From Roseiflexus castenholzii DSM 13941 (GTDB lineage Bacteria; Chloroflexota; Chloroflexia; Chloroflexales; Roseiflexaceae): a DNA stretch of 64,000 nucleotides. The stretch covers positions 4,009,001 through 4,073,000 of the forward strand of contig NC_009767.1 in assembly GCF_000017805.1 (NCBI RefSeq), written 5' to 3'. The notes under the pieces were generated by a model. That model did no database searches. It saw only the letters and a list, made by a program, of their open reading frames with translations, and was not told where the DNA came from. The first letter of the stretch is position 1. The number at the start of each line of letters is the position of its first letter. Shown here piece after piece: positions 42,831 through 51,133 of the stretch. The translations under genes were made by a program, and so were the position numbers.

Positions 42831-44581
42831 GCGATCGACTCCTCGGACTCTTCCGCCTGCCGCAATTCACGACGATACATCGCGGCATAGCGTCCATTGA
42901 GCGCCAGCAGCGACTGATGATCGCCCTGCTCCACAATGCCTCCCTCGTGCAGAACGATGATCTGATCGGCATCGCGCACTGCTGCCATCCGCTGACTGAC
43001 CATCACTACGGTGCGACCTTCGCGCGCTGCGGCAAGTTCGCGCAGAATCTCGGCTGCCGTCTGCGCATCGACGCTCGAAAGCGTGTCGTCGAGCAGCAAG
43101 ATCGACGGATCGCGCACCAGCGCACGCGCAATAGCAGTGCGCTGCTTCTGCCCGCCAGAGAGCGTCGCGCCGCGCTCTCCAACAATGGTCGCCAGCCCTT
43201 GCGGTAACTGCGCCAGATCATTTGTCAGGCGCGCAGCGTGGGCGGCGCGATGCACCAGTTCATCGGGAACGCCGGTTAAGCCAAGAGCGATGTTGTCGCG
43301 CACCGATATGCTGAACAGCAACGGCTCCTGCGGCACATACACCACAGAGCGACGCAATGTTTCCAACCGGATGCGCCGGATATCGACCCCGCCAATCGTG
43401 ATGCGCCCTTCATCGGGGTCGCGCACACGCCCGATGAGACTCAGCAGCGTACTTTTCCCCGCTCCTGTCGCCCCAACGATACCAAGCGTCGTTCCTGCCG
43501 CTATCCGCAGATCGATGCCGCGCACAATCCAGCGAGAGTCGCCGGTGGCGCGCACGCCAACCCCCTCGAAGCAAATATCGCCAGACGGCATGAGCGCAAT
43601 AGCGTCAGGAGCATCAACAATACGCGAACGACGGCGCAAGACTTCGCCGATTCGTCCGGCAGCGGCGCTTCCCTGTTGCAGTCGCTCATACGCCTGGCTG
43701 AGTTGTTGCGCTGCCGCGCTGAGCAAACCCAGATAAACGATGAACTGCACATACTGGCCGACCGAAATCGCTCCTCCAACTACCAGTGCGCCACCCAAAC
43801 CAAGCACAACCGCAGCCGCCAGACGCACCACCAGACTGGGGAGGGGAGCAATGGCTGCGGAACGCAGCACAAAATCAAGATTACTGCGCACATACGCCTC
43901 ATTGCTCTGCTGAAACGCTGCAACTACGGAGCGTTCCTGCGCATACGCCGCCAGCATGCGCATGGCGCTCAGATGCTCTTGAGCAAATGCCGAGAGGCGC
44001 GCCATACGCTGCTGCACATGATCGAATGCGCGTTCCAACACGCGCCCCAGCCCAACCTGCACACCGAGACTGGCAAACAACAATGCGACGACCAGCGCCG
44101 CCAGCAGCGGACTGCTCAACGCCATGAGCACCGTTCCAATCGCCAGCAGAAACAGCGCATGCATCGACATCTGAAAGCCTGCGCTGTAGAAGCGCCAGAT
44201 GTAAATGAAATCGTTCGAGGCGCGTGAGAGCAGATCACCCACACCATAACTTTGCGCCGTCGCCTGATCGAACAACAACACCCGATCGAACAAGTCCTGG
44301 CTCATGCGATAACTGACCCCTACTGCAATCCATCCGGTCAGCATACGGAGCAGATACCTGAACACCGCAAGCGTCGTTGCCAGTGCAATGAGGCCAACCG
44401 CATACCATACCAGTCGATCCGTGCGGATTCCAGCCAGCACATCGTCAATTGCGCGTCCGAGCAGCGCCGGACTGAACGCGCTGGCGGATGCGCTGATCAG
44501 CGCATAGATGGTTCCCACGATCAGGTGTCGCCGATATGGCGCCATGTACGGGAGCAGAAAGCGGAGTCCAGAGTGTTTCAT
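42827..44581 (-). CDS. ABC exporter half-transporter with degenerate Walker B
   Basis: A 584-residue partner of the preceding gene. Membrane domain at about 15-310, then Walker A VGATGAGKSTLLSLI, canonical signature LSGGQKQRTAIARAL and Walker B ILLLDDTLSSVD. Here Asp replaces the catalytic Glu, so one of the two composite ATP sites is expected to be inactive or slow. Together with the LSVGQ in the partner this is the asymmetry of heterodimeric type IV exporters. It is the first gene of the pair. Confidence 0.92.
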   Translation of the reverse strand: MKHSGLRFLLPYMAPYRRHLIVGTIYALISASASAFSPALLGRAIDDVLAGIRTDRLVWYAVGLIALATTLAVFRYLLRMLTGWIAVGVSYRMSQDLFDRVLLFDQATAQSYGVGDLLSRASNDFIYIWRFYSAGFQMSMHALFLLAIGTVLMALSSPLLAALVVALLFASLGVQVGLGRVLERAFDHVQQRMARLSAFAQEHLSAMRMLAAYAQERSVVAAFQQSNEAYVRSNLDFVLRSAAIAPLPSLVVRLAAAVVLGLGGALVVGGAISVGQYVQFIVYLGLLSAAAQQLSQAYERLQQGSAAAGRIGEVLRRRSRIVDAPDAIALMPSGDICFEGVGVRATGDSRWIVRGIDLRIAAGTTLGIVGATGAGKSTLLSLIGRVRDPDEGRITIGGVDIRRIRLETLRRSVVYVPQEPLLFSISVRDNIALGLTGVPDELVHRAAHAARLTNDLAQLPQGLATIVGERGATLSGGQKQRTAIARALVRDPSILLLDDTLSSVDAQTAAEILRELAAAREGRTVVMVSQRMAAVRDADQIIVLHEGGIVEQGDHQSLLALNGRYAAMYRRELRQAEESEESIA

Positions 44582-44649
44582 GGTGCAGATCCGAAACGCT
44601 ACGATGGTCCTGCGTCAACTTCAGAAGGTATATGAGTTTACACGATATT

Positions 44650-44776
44650 ATACCAATGACGCTTGAAGATGCCGCATGCGTGTCATTCCGAGCGCAGCGA
44701 GGAATCTGCGCGGGTCGCGCAAGACCCCTCGCTGCACTCAGGGTGACCATGCCGGATGTTCACAGGGAATTGGTAT
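44650..44776 (+). repeat. MITE-like inverted-terminus repeat, copy C (127 bp)
   Basis: It begins ATACCAATGACG and ends AATTGGTAT; only the outer eight bases (ATACCAAT) are perfectly inverted. The interior shares CGCATGCGTGTCATTCCGAG and GAGGAATCTGCGCGGGTCGC with copy A but lacks the CTTCGCTTCGCT insert. It lies in the 318-base gap between the ABC pair and the peptide/DUF5317 cassette, just upstream of the phased GTCAAT repeats. Confidence 0.85.
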
Positions 44777-44784
44777 TAATCCAT

Positions 44785-44830
44785 TGAGTCAATGAACCGT
44801 CAATGGCGAGTCAATCGCGTGAACTATTTT
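44785..44830 (+). promoter_or_regulatory. Three helically phased GTCAAT direct repeats plus -10 box (putative operator/promoter)
   Basis: GTCAAT occurs at 44788-44793, 44799-44804 and 44810-44815, spaced exactly 11 bases. Nine bases later TATTTT (44825-44830) could be a -10 box. This matches the geometry of PhoB/OmpR-family activator boxes: 11-base direct repeats ending about 10 bases before -10, with no -35 box. It precedes the peptide/DUF5317/kinase cassette. The binding protein is unknown. Confidence 0.5.
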
Positions 44831-44899
44831 TGTACCAGTTCCAGCACACACCTCAGCCCCGATACGTGTGAGCGCATATTTGTTAGGAGGCAACACACC

Positions 44900-45025
44900 A
44901 TGCGGTCGAAAATCCTGCGGGCACTTGCAGCGGCACTCCTGGTTGGCACGATTGCAGCAGCGGCTATGGCGCCGCTTGCTCCGCCACCTATCCGTGGACC
45001 GTCGACGACTATCGCAAACTGGTAA
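44900..45025 (+). CDS. Small exported or membrane peptide (41 aa)
   Basis: The ATG at 44900 has a perfect AGGAGG 9 bases upstream. The 41-residue product has a basic start (MRSKILR), a hydrophobic stretch (ALAAALLVGTIAAAAMAPL) with an Ala-x-Ala-like cleavage zone, and a short tail rich in Pro (PPPIRGPSTTIANW). If cleaved, a peptide of about 15-20 residues would be released. It is followed after three bases by the DUF5317 gene, so they are co-transcribed. Precursor of a secreted signal is an inference; a membrane microprotein is the alternative. Confidence 0.6.
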   Translation: MRSKILRALAAALLVGTIAAAAMAPLAPPPIRGPSTTIANW

Positions 45026-45028
45026 CGC

Positions 45029-45835
45029 ATGACCCTGTTCGTTGTCTATCTGGCTTGTGCGCTCGTTGGAGCAGTGATTGCGCTCTGGCGAGCGCCATCC
45101 TGGCCGCGCTACAACCTGCTGCTGGCAATCGCCGCCGTGCCGCAGATCGCCCACATCCTCGGCATACACATCAGTGAGATGTTTGTTTTGTCGGTTGTAG
45201 CGATGATCCTGTGGTGCGTCTGCAACTATCGGATCGCTGGCGTCCCTGTGGTCGCTGGCGGTGCGGCGCTTAACATGCTGGCGATGGCGTGGCATGGCGG
45301 CGCAATGCCGGTACGAGCCGATATTCTGGCCGATCTGGGGTATCACTTCGAGGCCGGCGTCCTTCTGGAAGGGTCGAAGGACATTGTTGTTCACGGTTCG
45401 CCGCTCTGGATTCTCTCTGACTGGTTGCCAATCTCAACGACACTTCTGACGCTGATTATCAGTCCTGGAGACATTCTGATCGCCAGCGGCGTTCTGATCT
45501 GGCTGTTATTCAGCCGCACACCCAATCCCGATTCGGAAAGGAAGCATCCCATGCTTGCATTTCGCACGCCTGCTGCACCTTCAGAGCAGCACCTTCATCT
45601 GGTCCCGGGGCATAGCGCGCGACCAGCGTTGACTCGTCTGGCGCTGCTGGCAGCCGCCGATCCGGCACTTGCGGAGCGATTGCTCCACGATCCATTCGAT
45701 GCCGCAGATGCCCATCCTCACTACCACGTGTCGCTCGATGCACGCGACCGCGCGACGCTGGCCGCCATCCGCGCGCGTGCGCGAACCGTCGGTGAATTCC
45801 TGGGAGAACTTGCCGCTGAAGTCGATGGAATATAG
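45029..45835 (+). CDS. DUF5317 membrane protein with C-terminal NHLP/Os1348-like segment
   Basis: A 268-residue protein. Residues 1-170 carry about five hydrophobic helices and the family features AALNMLAMAWHGGAMPV and DWLPIS. The C-terminal 70 residues differ: LALLAAADPALAERLLHDPF and LDARDRATLAAIRARA, followed by VGEFLGELA. That segment reads like the small helical Nif11/Os1348-type domains seen in RiPP leader peptides ('DPAfrarLLaDP...'). The family's function is unknown to me. Position between a tiny peptide and a histidine kinase suggests a role in producing, exporting or sensing that peptide. Confidence 0.65.
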   Translation: MTLFVVYLACALVGAVIALWRAPSWPRYNLLLAIAAVPQIAHILGIHISEMFVLSVVAMILWCVCNYRIAGVPVVAGGAALNMLAMAWHGGAMPVRADILADLGYHFEAGVLLEGSKDIVVHGSPLWILSDWLPISTTLLTLIISPGDILIASGVLIWLLFSRTPNPDSERKHPMLAFRTPAAPSEQHLHLVPGHSARPALTRLALLAAADPALAERLLHDPFDAADAHPHYHVSLDARDRATLAAIRARARTVGEFLGELAAEVDGI

Positions 45836-45932
45836 CGTTGGTTATGACACACATATCGAACGTCCCCTCAAAGGTGGAAATCATCAGTGCAGGCACATAC
45901 TTCCGCTACATCTTCATAGAAGACCTATCACC

Positions 45933-47126
45933 ATGAATAGCGGAGTCACAACCCAATCGCTATCGCCTGCTGACATTCTGACTATCCTGCGTCAGATTGT
46001 CGACTCGCCCACCGTGGAAAGCCTTGCCGAAATTCTTCACGACGTTATTATGCGTCTCTTCCCCGATACGCGCGTCGATCTCTTCGTCCTCAGCGAGTCG
46101 GCAGAGCACTTGCTGATGACGTGCGGCAACCAGGATTTGCCAACCCCGCCTGCCAGGTGCGGATTGTCGCCATTCATCGCCTGGTTGCACCAGCACGGCT
46201 ATCAGACGGCTCTTGTACCCTTGATGGCCGCCAATCAACTCCAGGGACGGATGATCGTATCGCAACGCGCTATCGGACCTACACAACGCGATCTGACGAT
46301 ATTCGACCAGATCGCGCCGTTTGTGGGACTCTGGTTTATCGCCCACCGTCACCTGACAACTATCAAGCAACACGAGGAACACCTGCGCACGACACAGGAG
46401 CGATTGCACCAACTTGAAGAAATGCGGTTGCGCGCGACATTGGCGGCTGGTGCGGCACACGACATCGGCAATCTCTTCGCCTCGGTTTTGGGGCATGCGC
46501 AGTTGCTGCAACAAGCAGCGCCGTCTCATCTCCAGGACGATCTCAAAACCATCGAGCAGGCTGCCAGAGACGGACATTATCTCTTACGGCGTCTGCTCAC
46601 CATTCGCAGCGCCACTCACTCGGTAGAGGCGACGACATCGCCGGTGCTGCTTCCCACCCTGGTTCATGACGCATTGCAGTTGACCCGGCCATTTTGGGGA
46701 ACCCGTCGTTCTGTGAAGGTCAACATGGCACTGGCGCCGGTTCCGCCCGTGCGCGGGCATCCGGCGGATCTGCGCGAAGTTTTGATCAATCTTATCCTGA
46801 ACGGCGTATCGGCCATGCCGGAAGGGGGCACGCTTACCGTGCGCACCTACAGCACCGGCGAACGCGCCGTCGTCGAGATCAGCGACACAGGCGCCGGCAT
46901 CGCACCTGCGCAGCAAAACGCCATCTTCCAGCCGTTTGTGACGAATCGCAGCACAGGGAGCGGACTGGGGTTGAGTATCAGTCGGACCATCGTCGAAAGC
47001 TATGGCGGGGTCATTAGTGTTGCGAGCACGCCGGGACGCGGTGCAACGTTCACGATCAGCCTGCCCCTGGCGCACACCGCCGATACAGCGCCTGAGCCGA
47101 CCGCAGTACGTTTTGCAGCATCGTAG
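45933..47126 (+). CDS. Soluble sensor histidine kinase
   Basis: A 397-residue kinase without membrane segments. The N-terminal 150 residues are GAF-like (sensor), a short coiled coil follows (TIKQHEEHLRTTQERLHQLE), then the H-box LAAGAAHDIGNLFASVLGHA, an N-box in NLILNGVSAMPEGG, G1 DTGAGIAPA and G2 GSGLGLSISRTIV. No response regulator is adjacent. It is 97 bases after the DUF5317 gene, and the weak ribosome site leaves the start somewhat open. It completes the peptide/DUF5317/kinase cassette. Confidence 0.85.
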   Translation: MNSGVTTQSLSPADILTILRQIVDSPTVESLAEILHDVIMRLFPDTRVDLFVLSESAEHLLMTCGNQDLPTPPARCGLSPFIAWLHQHGYQTALVPLMAANQLQGRMIVSQRAIGPTQRDLTIFDQIAPFVGLWFIAHRHLTTIKQHEEHLRTTQERLHQLEEMRLRATLAAGAAHDIGNLFASVLGHAQLLQQAAPSHLQDDLKTIEQAARDGHYLLRRLLTIRSATHSVEATTSPVLLPTLVHDALQLTRPFWGTRRSVKVNMALAPVPPVRGHPADLREVLINLILNGVSAMPEGGTLTVRTYSTGERAVVEISDTGAGIAPAQQNAIFQPFVTNRSTGSGLGLSISRTIVESYGGVISVASTPGRGATFTISLPLAHTADTAPEPTAVRFAAS

Positions 47127-47133
47127 CGCAGCA

Positions 47134-47667
47134 CTAGCGATGGCGAAAGATGAGCATCCCTCCGGCAACGATCATCAGCAGAGGAAAGACGATATCGGTA
47201 TCGATGCCGAACTGCTCAGCCAGAAAGATCAGCCCTAGCCCGATCAGCACGATACCGGCCCAATTCAGACGACGACGAGGCGCACGCGCTGGCGGCATTG
47301 CCGGATCCATCCGCAAATTGATCGTCTGTCCCGTCTGTGGCGGACCGGATGCCGCATCGGCGAACGACGACTCGGCATACCCGGATTGCCGGGAATACTG
47401 AGCCTGGTATGCCTGACGGCTGAATACCGCGCCCTGCTCGCCCGCCTGTTGCCCTTCACCTGGAAAAGCAGACGGTGTATCAGGCGGCGCCTTCGGCATA
47501 ATGATCCACAGGATGGGATAGAGCAAAAAACCGATGCCACTGGTCAGAGTAACCAGGACAAAGATCAGGCGAACAATCACCGGATCGATCTGAAAATAGT
47601 CGCCAAGGCCGCCGCACACGCCGGCAAGGACCGCATCACGACGACTTCGCACCAGACGAGACTGCAT
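47134..47667 (-). CDS. PspC-domain membrane protein
   Basis: A 177-residue protein. The N-terminal PspC domain (LVRSRRDAVLAGVCGGLGDY, FQIDPVIVRLIFVLV, YPILWIIMPKAP) is followed by a Ser/Gln/Ala-rich linker. A C-terminal pair of short helices (WAGIVLIGLGLIFLAEQFGI, VFPLLMIVAGGMLIF) is of the LiaF/DUF5668 kind. Such proteins are membrane-stress sensors. The ATG at 47667 is used; longer frames add unrelated residues. Convergent with the kinase, 7 bases apart. Confidence 0.88.
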   Translation of the reverse strand: MQSRLVRSRRDAVLAGVCGGLGDYFQIDPVIVRLIFVLVTLTSGIGFLLYPILWIIMPKAPPDTPSAFPGEGQQAGEQGAVFSRQAYQAQYSRQSGYAESSFADAASGPPQTGQTINLRMDPAMPPARAPRRRLNWAGIVLIGLGLIFLAEQFGIDTDIVFPLLMIVAGGMLIFRHR

Positions 47668-47763
47668 GACGCACACAAACCTTTCAGGGTCGCCGCACGA
47701 CCAGAATGTTCGGTTCCTGGCGATGAGACGCAAAGTATTAATATATTGTTGCAGCCTTGCGGT

Positions 47764-48867
47764 TCAGAATGTGATGCGCCGTCGGCGCAGTGCGATGCTC
47801 TGAAGTAATCCGACCGCCGCCAGTGTTGTCAGGGTGAAGCTGCCGCCATAGGAGATAAACGGCAGGGGGATGCCAGTGATCGGCATGATGCTCATGTTCA
47901 TGCCCACATTGACAAGCACGTGGCACAACAGCATTGCCGCAATCCCCGTTGCTATCAGGCGCCCAAACGAGTCACGCGCCGCCTGAGCGACCGTCAGCGC
48001 CTGCCAGACGGTTACGCCCAAAAAGACGAGCAGCAACGTCGCGCCAATGAACCCCAACTCTTCCCCGGTAATTGCAAAGATAAAATCGGAGTATTGCACC
48101 GGCAAGTAGTTGCCCTGACTCAACAAGCCGTGCGTCCATCCGCGACCGGTCAGACCACCCGATCCAATCGCTGTCAACGACTGCATGATGTTCCACGCGC
48201 CCTGTTTCAGTTCCGGGTCGTATTTCAGCGGATCGATAAAGATCAGCAGACGATCACGCTGATAGGGACGAAGAATATGGGTCCAACCATACATTGCAGC
48301 GGGGAGGGCGGCGACAAACAGGACGACGAACTGCTGCCAACGCACGCCAGCCGCCAGCGCCATTGCCAGCCAGATAGCGCCGAAGACCATTGCGGTGCCA
48401 AAATCGGGTTGCAGAAAGACCAGCACCGTGGGAATGCCAACCAGGATCAGGCTGGTGATAACCACACGCCATGCAGATGGTTGACGTTCATTACGGGACC
48501 AGTATGCGGCCAGCGCAAGAATGACCAGCAGTTTCACCGGTTCTGAGGGCTGAAACGTTCGAACACCGAGATCGATCCAGCTTTGTGCGCCGGAACTGAC
48601 CTGACCAATTGCCAGCACCAACCCCAGCAACGCCACAGCGCCAAGATAGAACGGGACAATCCAGGACTCGAAGAAGTGGTAATCGATCGCGGTCATCACT
48701 GCCATGGCGGCGCATCCGACCAGCAGATTGACCAGGTGCCGCGAAAAATATCCCTGGGTCAGCGGGTCGCGCAGGGTGGCGCTATAGACCATGGCAGCGC
48801 CAAAAATCAACAGGATGACGACGCAGAGGAACAGCGGGAAATTGTAATCGCGCCAGGTTCTGACCAT
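47764..48867 (-). CDS. rodA: RodA/FtsW family peptidoglycan glycosyltransferase
   Basis: A 367-residue SEDS protein with about ten membrane helices. It polymerises lipid II during elongation. Conserved parts: LRDPLTQGYFSRHLVNLL, SGAQSWIDLGVRTFQPSEPV, FLQPDFGTAMVF, QGNYLPVQYSDFIFAITGEE and PLPFISYGGSF. The SGAQSWIDLG form and length favour RodA over FtsW. The ATG at 48867 lies 30 bases after a TATAAT box. No PBP2 gene is next to it. Confidence 0.92.
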   Translation of the reverse strand: MVRTWRDYNFPLFLCVVILLIFGAAMVYSATLRDPLTQGYFSRHLVNLLVGCAAMAVMTAIDYHFFESWIVPFYLGAVALLGLVLAIGQVSSGAQSWIDLGVRTFQPSEPVKLLVILALAAYWSRNERQPSAWRVVITSLILVGIPTVLVFLQPDFGTAMVFGAIWLAMALAAGVRWQQFVVLFVAALPAAMYGWTHILRPYQRDRLLIFIDPLKYDPELKQGAWNIMQSLTAIGSGGLTGRGWTHGLLSQGNYLPVQYSDFIFAITGEELGFIGATLLLVFLGVTVWQALTVAQAARDSFGRLIATGIAAMLLCHVLVNVGMNMSIMPITGIPLPFISYGGSFTLTTLAAVGLLQSIALRRRRITF

Positions 48868-48896
48868 ATGCTTCTTCACATTCAACAACGTTCGAT

Positions 48897-48902
48897 ATTA
48901 TA
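48897..48902 (-). promoter_or_regulatory. -10 promoter box of the rodA-like gene
   Basis: A perfect TATAAT on the minus strand, 30 bases before the chosen ATG. No -35 box was recognised at 16-18 bases. Confidence 0.45.
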
Positions 48903-48935
48903 CCGGCGATGGGCGACACATCTGCACACCGGCAT

Positions 48936-50576
48936 TTATCGTTTAATGAGCGGCAGCCAGAGATACGGTCTACCGCGAAAGACGCTGAGGGTTGCCGTGT
49001 TGTTTACCGGCGCCGGGTCGCGCTGCGCCGATGAAACTGTGGCAGTCGCCGTACTTACGCCGCCAGGAGATGGAACCCGCAGCCCAATGGTAAGCGCTGA
49101 CGCGACACCGCTTGCCGCAAGCGCACCACGCCCGCATGTGACGACACCGGCAACGATGCAATCCCATCCTATTCCATCGATTTGCAGGCTCGTCGCGCCC
49201 GCCGGCGGCGTAAACTGCACCTGCACGCTTTCCGCTGCGCCGGGACCAGCATTCAGTACGATGATCGAGTACGTCAGCACACCACCAGGTTCAACGGGAT
49301 TTGGTTGTGCAGTCAGGATCACCGAGAGGTCAGCATCTCCCGGCACAGGCGCCTCATACGCACCCATATCACAGATCGCCAGACCATTCCCATTGCCATC
49401 GATTGGGCGCGCCACGCCACGCTGATCGGTTGCGGCGCATGAACTCCCAACCGCCGGGTCGCCAGCATCGATAGCCGGGCTACCGCTCTGCAACGCAACC
49501 GTTGGCGTTGATCCCCCGTTATTGAGCAAGACGCCGGGCTGCGCGCTGACACCAATGATATTGCCGCTCAGCGCGCCAACAATCGTGCAGCCGGTGTCGC
49601 GATGGATCAGATTATACCCAAGAGATTCGAGGATATTGAAACAATCGGGATTGACCCGCGCCGGCGTCGGACTGAGGTCGGCATTATCGGAAATGATCGT
49701 ATTGCGCAGACGCACCTGGTTGATCACCTGCGCATCAACACGCACCGAAACGCCGCCGCCTTCGCCGATGTCGTTCCGATCATCGTCGGCAGTGTTGCGC
49801 ACAATCGTGACATTATTCAGTGTTGCAGCACTTTTCGGCGGGTTGATGAGCGCCTGATCGAGCGACACGCTGATGCCGCCGCCGCTGTTTCCCGCGCTGT
49901 TGCCGGTGATCGTCACATTGGTCAGCGATACGTCGCCGCCATTGAAGACGCTCAGCGCGCCGCCAAGACTGGCCGCCCGATTGCCGGTGAACGTCACCCG
50001 CTCAATCGTGGCGTTGGCGCCGGCTGGATTCACCCCGTTGCCGAGCACTTCGATGCCGCCGCCACGCCCTGCCCGACCGTCACGAACCACGCTGTCGCGC
50101 AGGATCAGGCTTGTCCCCGGTTCCACCAGGATAACGCCGCCACTGCCGGGAACATCGCCGTTGCCGCGCAAGGTCACACCGGTGATCGTGACCGTAGCTG
50201 AAGCAAGAAGGTGAACCACGCGATCGCCGCTGACAGCAATCACAGTCGTTGTCGCAGCGCCGGCGCCGATCAGCGTCAGATCGTCACGGATGTCAAGGTC
50301 GCCATCGGCGTTGTTATCTTCCAGCGTGGTTGTGAGCGTCAACGGATAGGTTCCGGCAGGGAGTATGATCGTATCTGCACCGGGATTGGCATTGGCGGCG
50401 CTGATCGCCTCGCGCAGCGAACAATCGACGCCACACACGCCATCGGCAGTATCGGCTGTTTTGGTGACGGTGAACGTCTGTGGTGCAGCAGTCGCCGGCT
50501 CAACCGTCAACAATGCTGCGATCATGACCAGGGTCAACAGCACAACAGAGCAACGCATACAGGTCGGTGAGCGCAT
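48936..50576 (-). CDS. Secreted CSLREA-type beta-helix surface protein
   Basis: A 546-residue exported protein. The signal peptide (VVLLTLVMIAALLTVEPATA) is followed by TFTVTKTADTADGVC and DCSLREAISAAN, the CSLREA motif, then a right-handed beta-helix (about 60-330, many 'ITGNSAGNSGGGI' turns). DQRGVARPIDGNGNGLAICDMGAYE is the choice-of-anchor Q type end. A DUF11 domain (ADLSVILTAQPNPVEPGGVL) leads to the last residues YLWLPLIKR. That tail (aromatic, LPL, basic end) is common on exported Chloroflexota proteins in my experience and may be a sorting signal. The second ATG at 50576 has the better spacing to GAGG. Confidence 0.85.
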   Translation of the reverse strand: MRSPTCMRCSVVLLTLVMIAALLTVEPATAAPQTFTVTKTADTADGVCGVDCSLREAISAANANPGADTIILPAGTYPLTLTTTLEDNNADGDLDIRDDLTLIGAGAATTTVIAVSGDRVVHLLASATVTITGVTLRGNGDVPGSGGVILVEPGTSLILRDSVVRDGRAGRGGGIEVLGNGVNPAGANATIERVTFTGNRAASLGGALSVFNGGDVSLTNVTITGNSAGNSGGGISVSLDQALINPPKSAATLNNVTIVRNTADDDRNDIGEGGGVSVRVDAQVINQVRLRNTIISDNADLSPTPARVNPDCFNILESLGYNLIHRDTGCTIVGALSGNIIGVSAQPGVLLNNGGSTPTVALQSGSPAIDAGDPAVGSSCAATDQRGVARPIDGNGNGLAICDMGAYEAPVPGDADLSVILTAQPNPVEPGGVLTYSIIVLNAGPGAAESVQVQFTPPAGATSLQIDGIGWDCIVAGVVTCGRGALAASGVASALTIGLRVPSPGGVSTATATVSSAQRDPAPVNNTATLSVFRGRPYLWLPLIKR

Positions 50577-50850
50577 CATGAACCTCTTCAGCCAGAACAG
50601 CGGCTCTGTCGGATTGTACTACACTTGTGATTGCAGTTCCATAGTACCGTCGTGCTCTCTCCTGATCACACGGCTCCGATTGCAATGCAGTGGAACGCGA
50701 ATACGACAGATGCCAACACATCTCCATAGGGAAGGGCGTTGATCCGTGTGCGCCCGTTGCGAGCCGTGTCCATCGGTGCGCTCTCACATGCCATGCCAGC
50801 GAGTTGTGGCGTGACCGCGCCTTCCAGCGCCCGTCCAACCGCCAGAATGT

Positions 50851-50879
50851 TTGACACACCCCCCAGCGCGTGCTATACT
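50851..50879 (+). promoter_or_regulatory. Near-consensus promoter of the tRNA-Ala pair
   Basis: TTGACA (50851-50856) and TATACT (50874-50879) with 17-base spacing, ending 12 bases before the first tRNA. The 275 bases upstream to the surface-protein start contain no gene I can support. Confidence 0.75.
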
Positions 50880-50891
50880 ATGCATCGCTGT

Positions 50892-50967
50892 GGGGGTGTA
50901 GCTCAGCTGGGAGAGCGCGACAATCGCACTGTCGAGGTCAGGGGTTCGAGCCCCCTCACCTCCACCA
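50892..50967 (+). tRNA. tRNA-Ala (anticodon CGC)
   Basis: A 76-base cloverleaf: acceptor GGGGGTG with CACCTCC, D-arm GCTC/GAGC, anticodon stem CGACA/TGTCG around ATCGCAC (anticodon CGC), T-arm AGGGG-TTCGAGC-CCCCT, and an encoded CCA end. The G3-U70 pair, the alanine identity element, is present. Confidence 0.95.
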
Positions 50968-50973
50968 AAGCAC

Positions 50974-51049
50974 GGGGCAGTAGCTCAGTTGGGAGAGCGC
51001 AACGCTGGCAGTGTTGAGGTCAGGGGTTCGATCCCCCTCTGCTCCACCA
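50974..51049 (+). tRNA. tRNA-Ala (anticodon GGC)
   Basis: A 76-base cloverleaf six bases after the previous tRNA: acceptor GGGGCAG with CTGCTCC (G3-U70 present), anticodon stem CAACG/TGTTG around CTGGCAG (anticodon GGC), T-arm AGGGG-TTCGATC-CCCCT, encoded CCA. D- and T-arms are nearly identical to the first, pointing to a duplication with anticodon change. Confidence 0.95.
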
Positions 51050-51133
51050 AAAGAGACGGCAGGTGTCATCGCCTGTCGTCTTTACTTTATAGCAACCGTT
51101 ACCTGCGAAGAACACATCGACCGGGGAACCGTT

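Noticed and set aside
47668..47763. Promoter of the PspC gene around the AT-rich TTAATATATT stretch
   Set aside because: Several overlapping -10-like hexamers occur, but no -35 box with proper spacing could be set.
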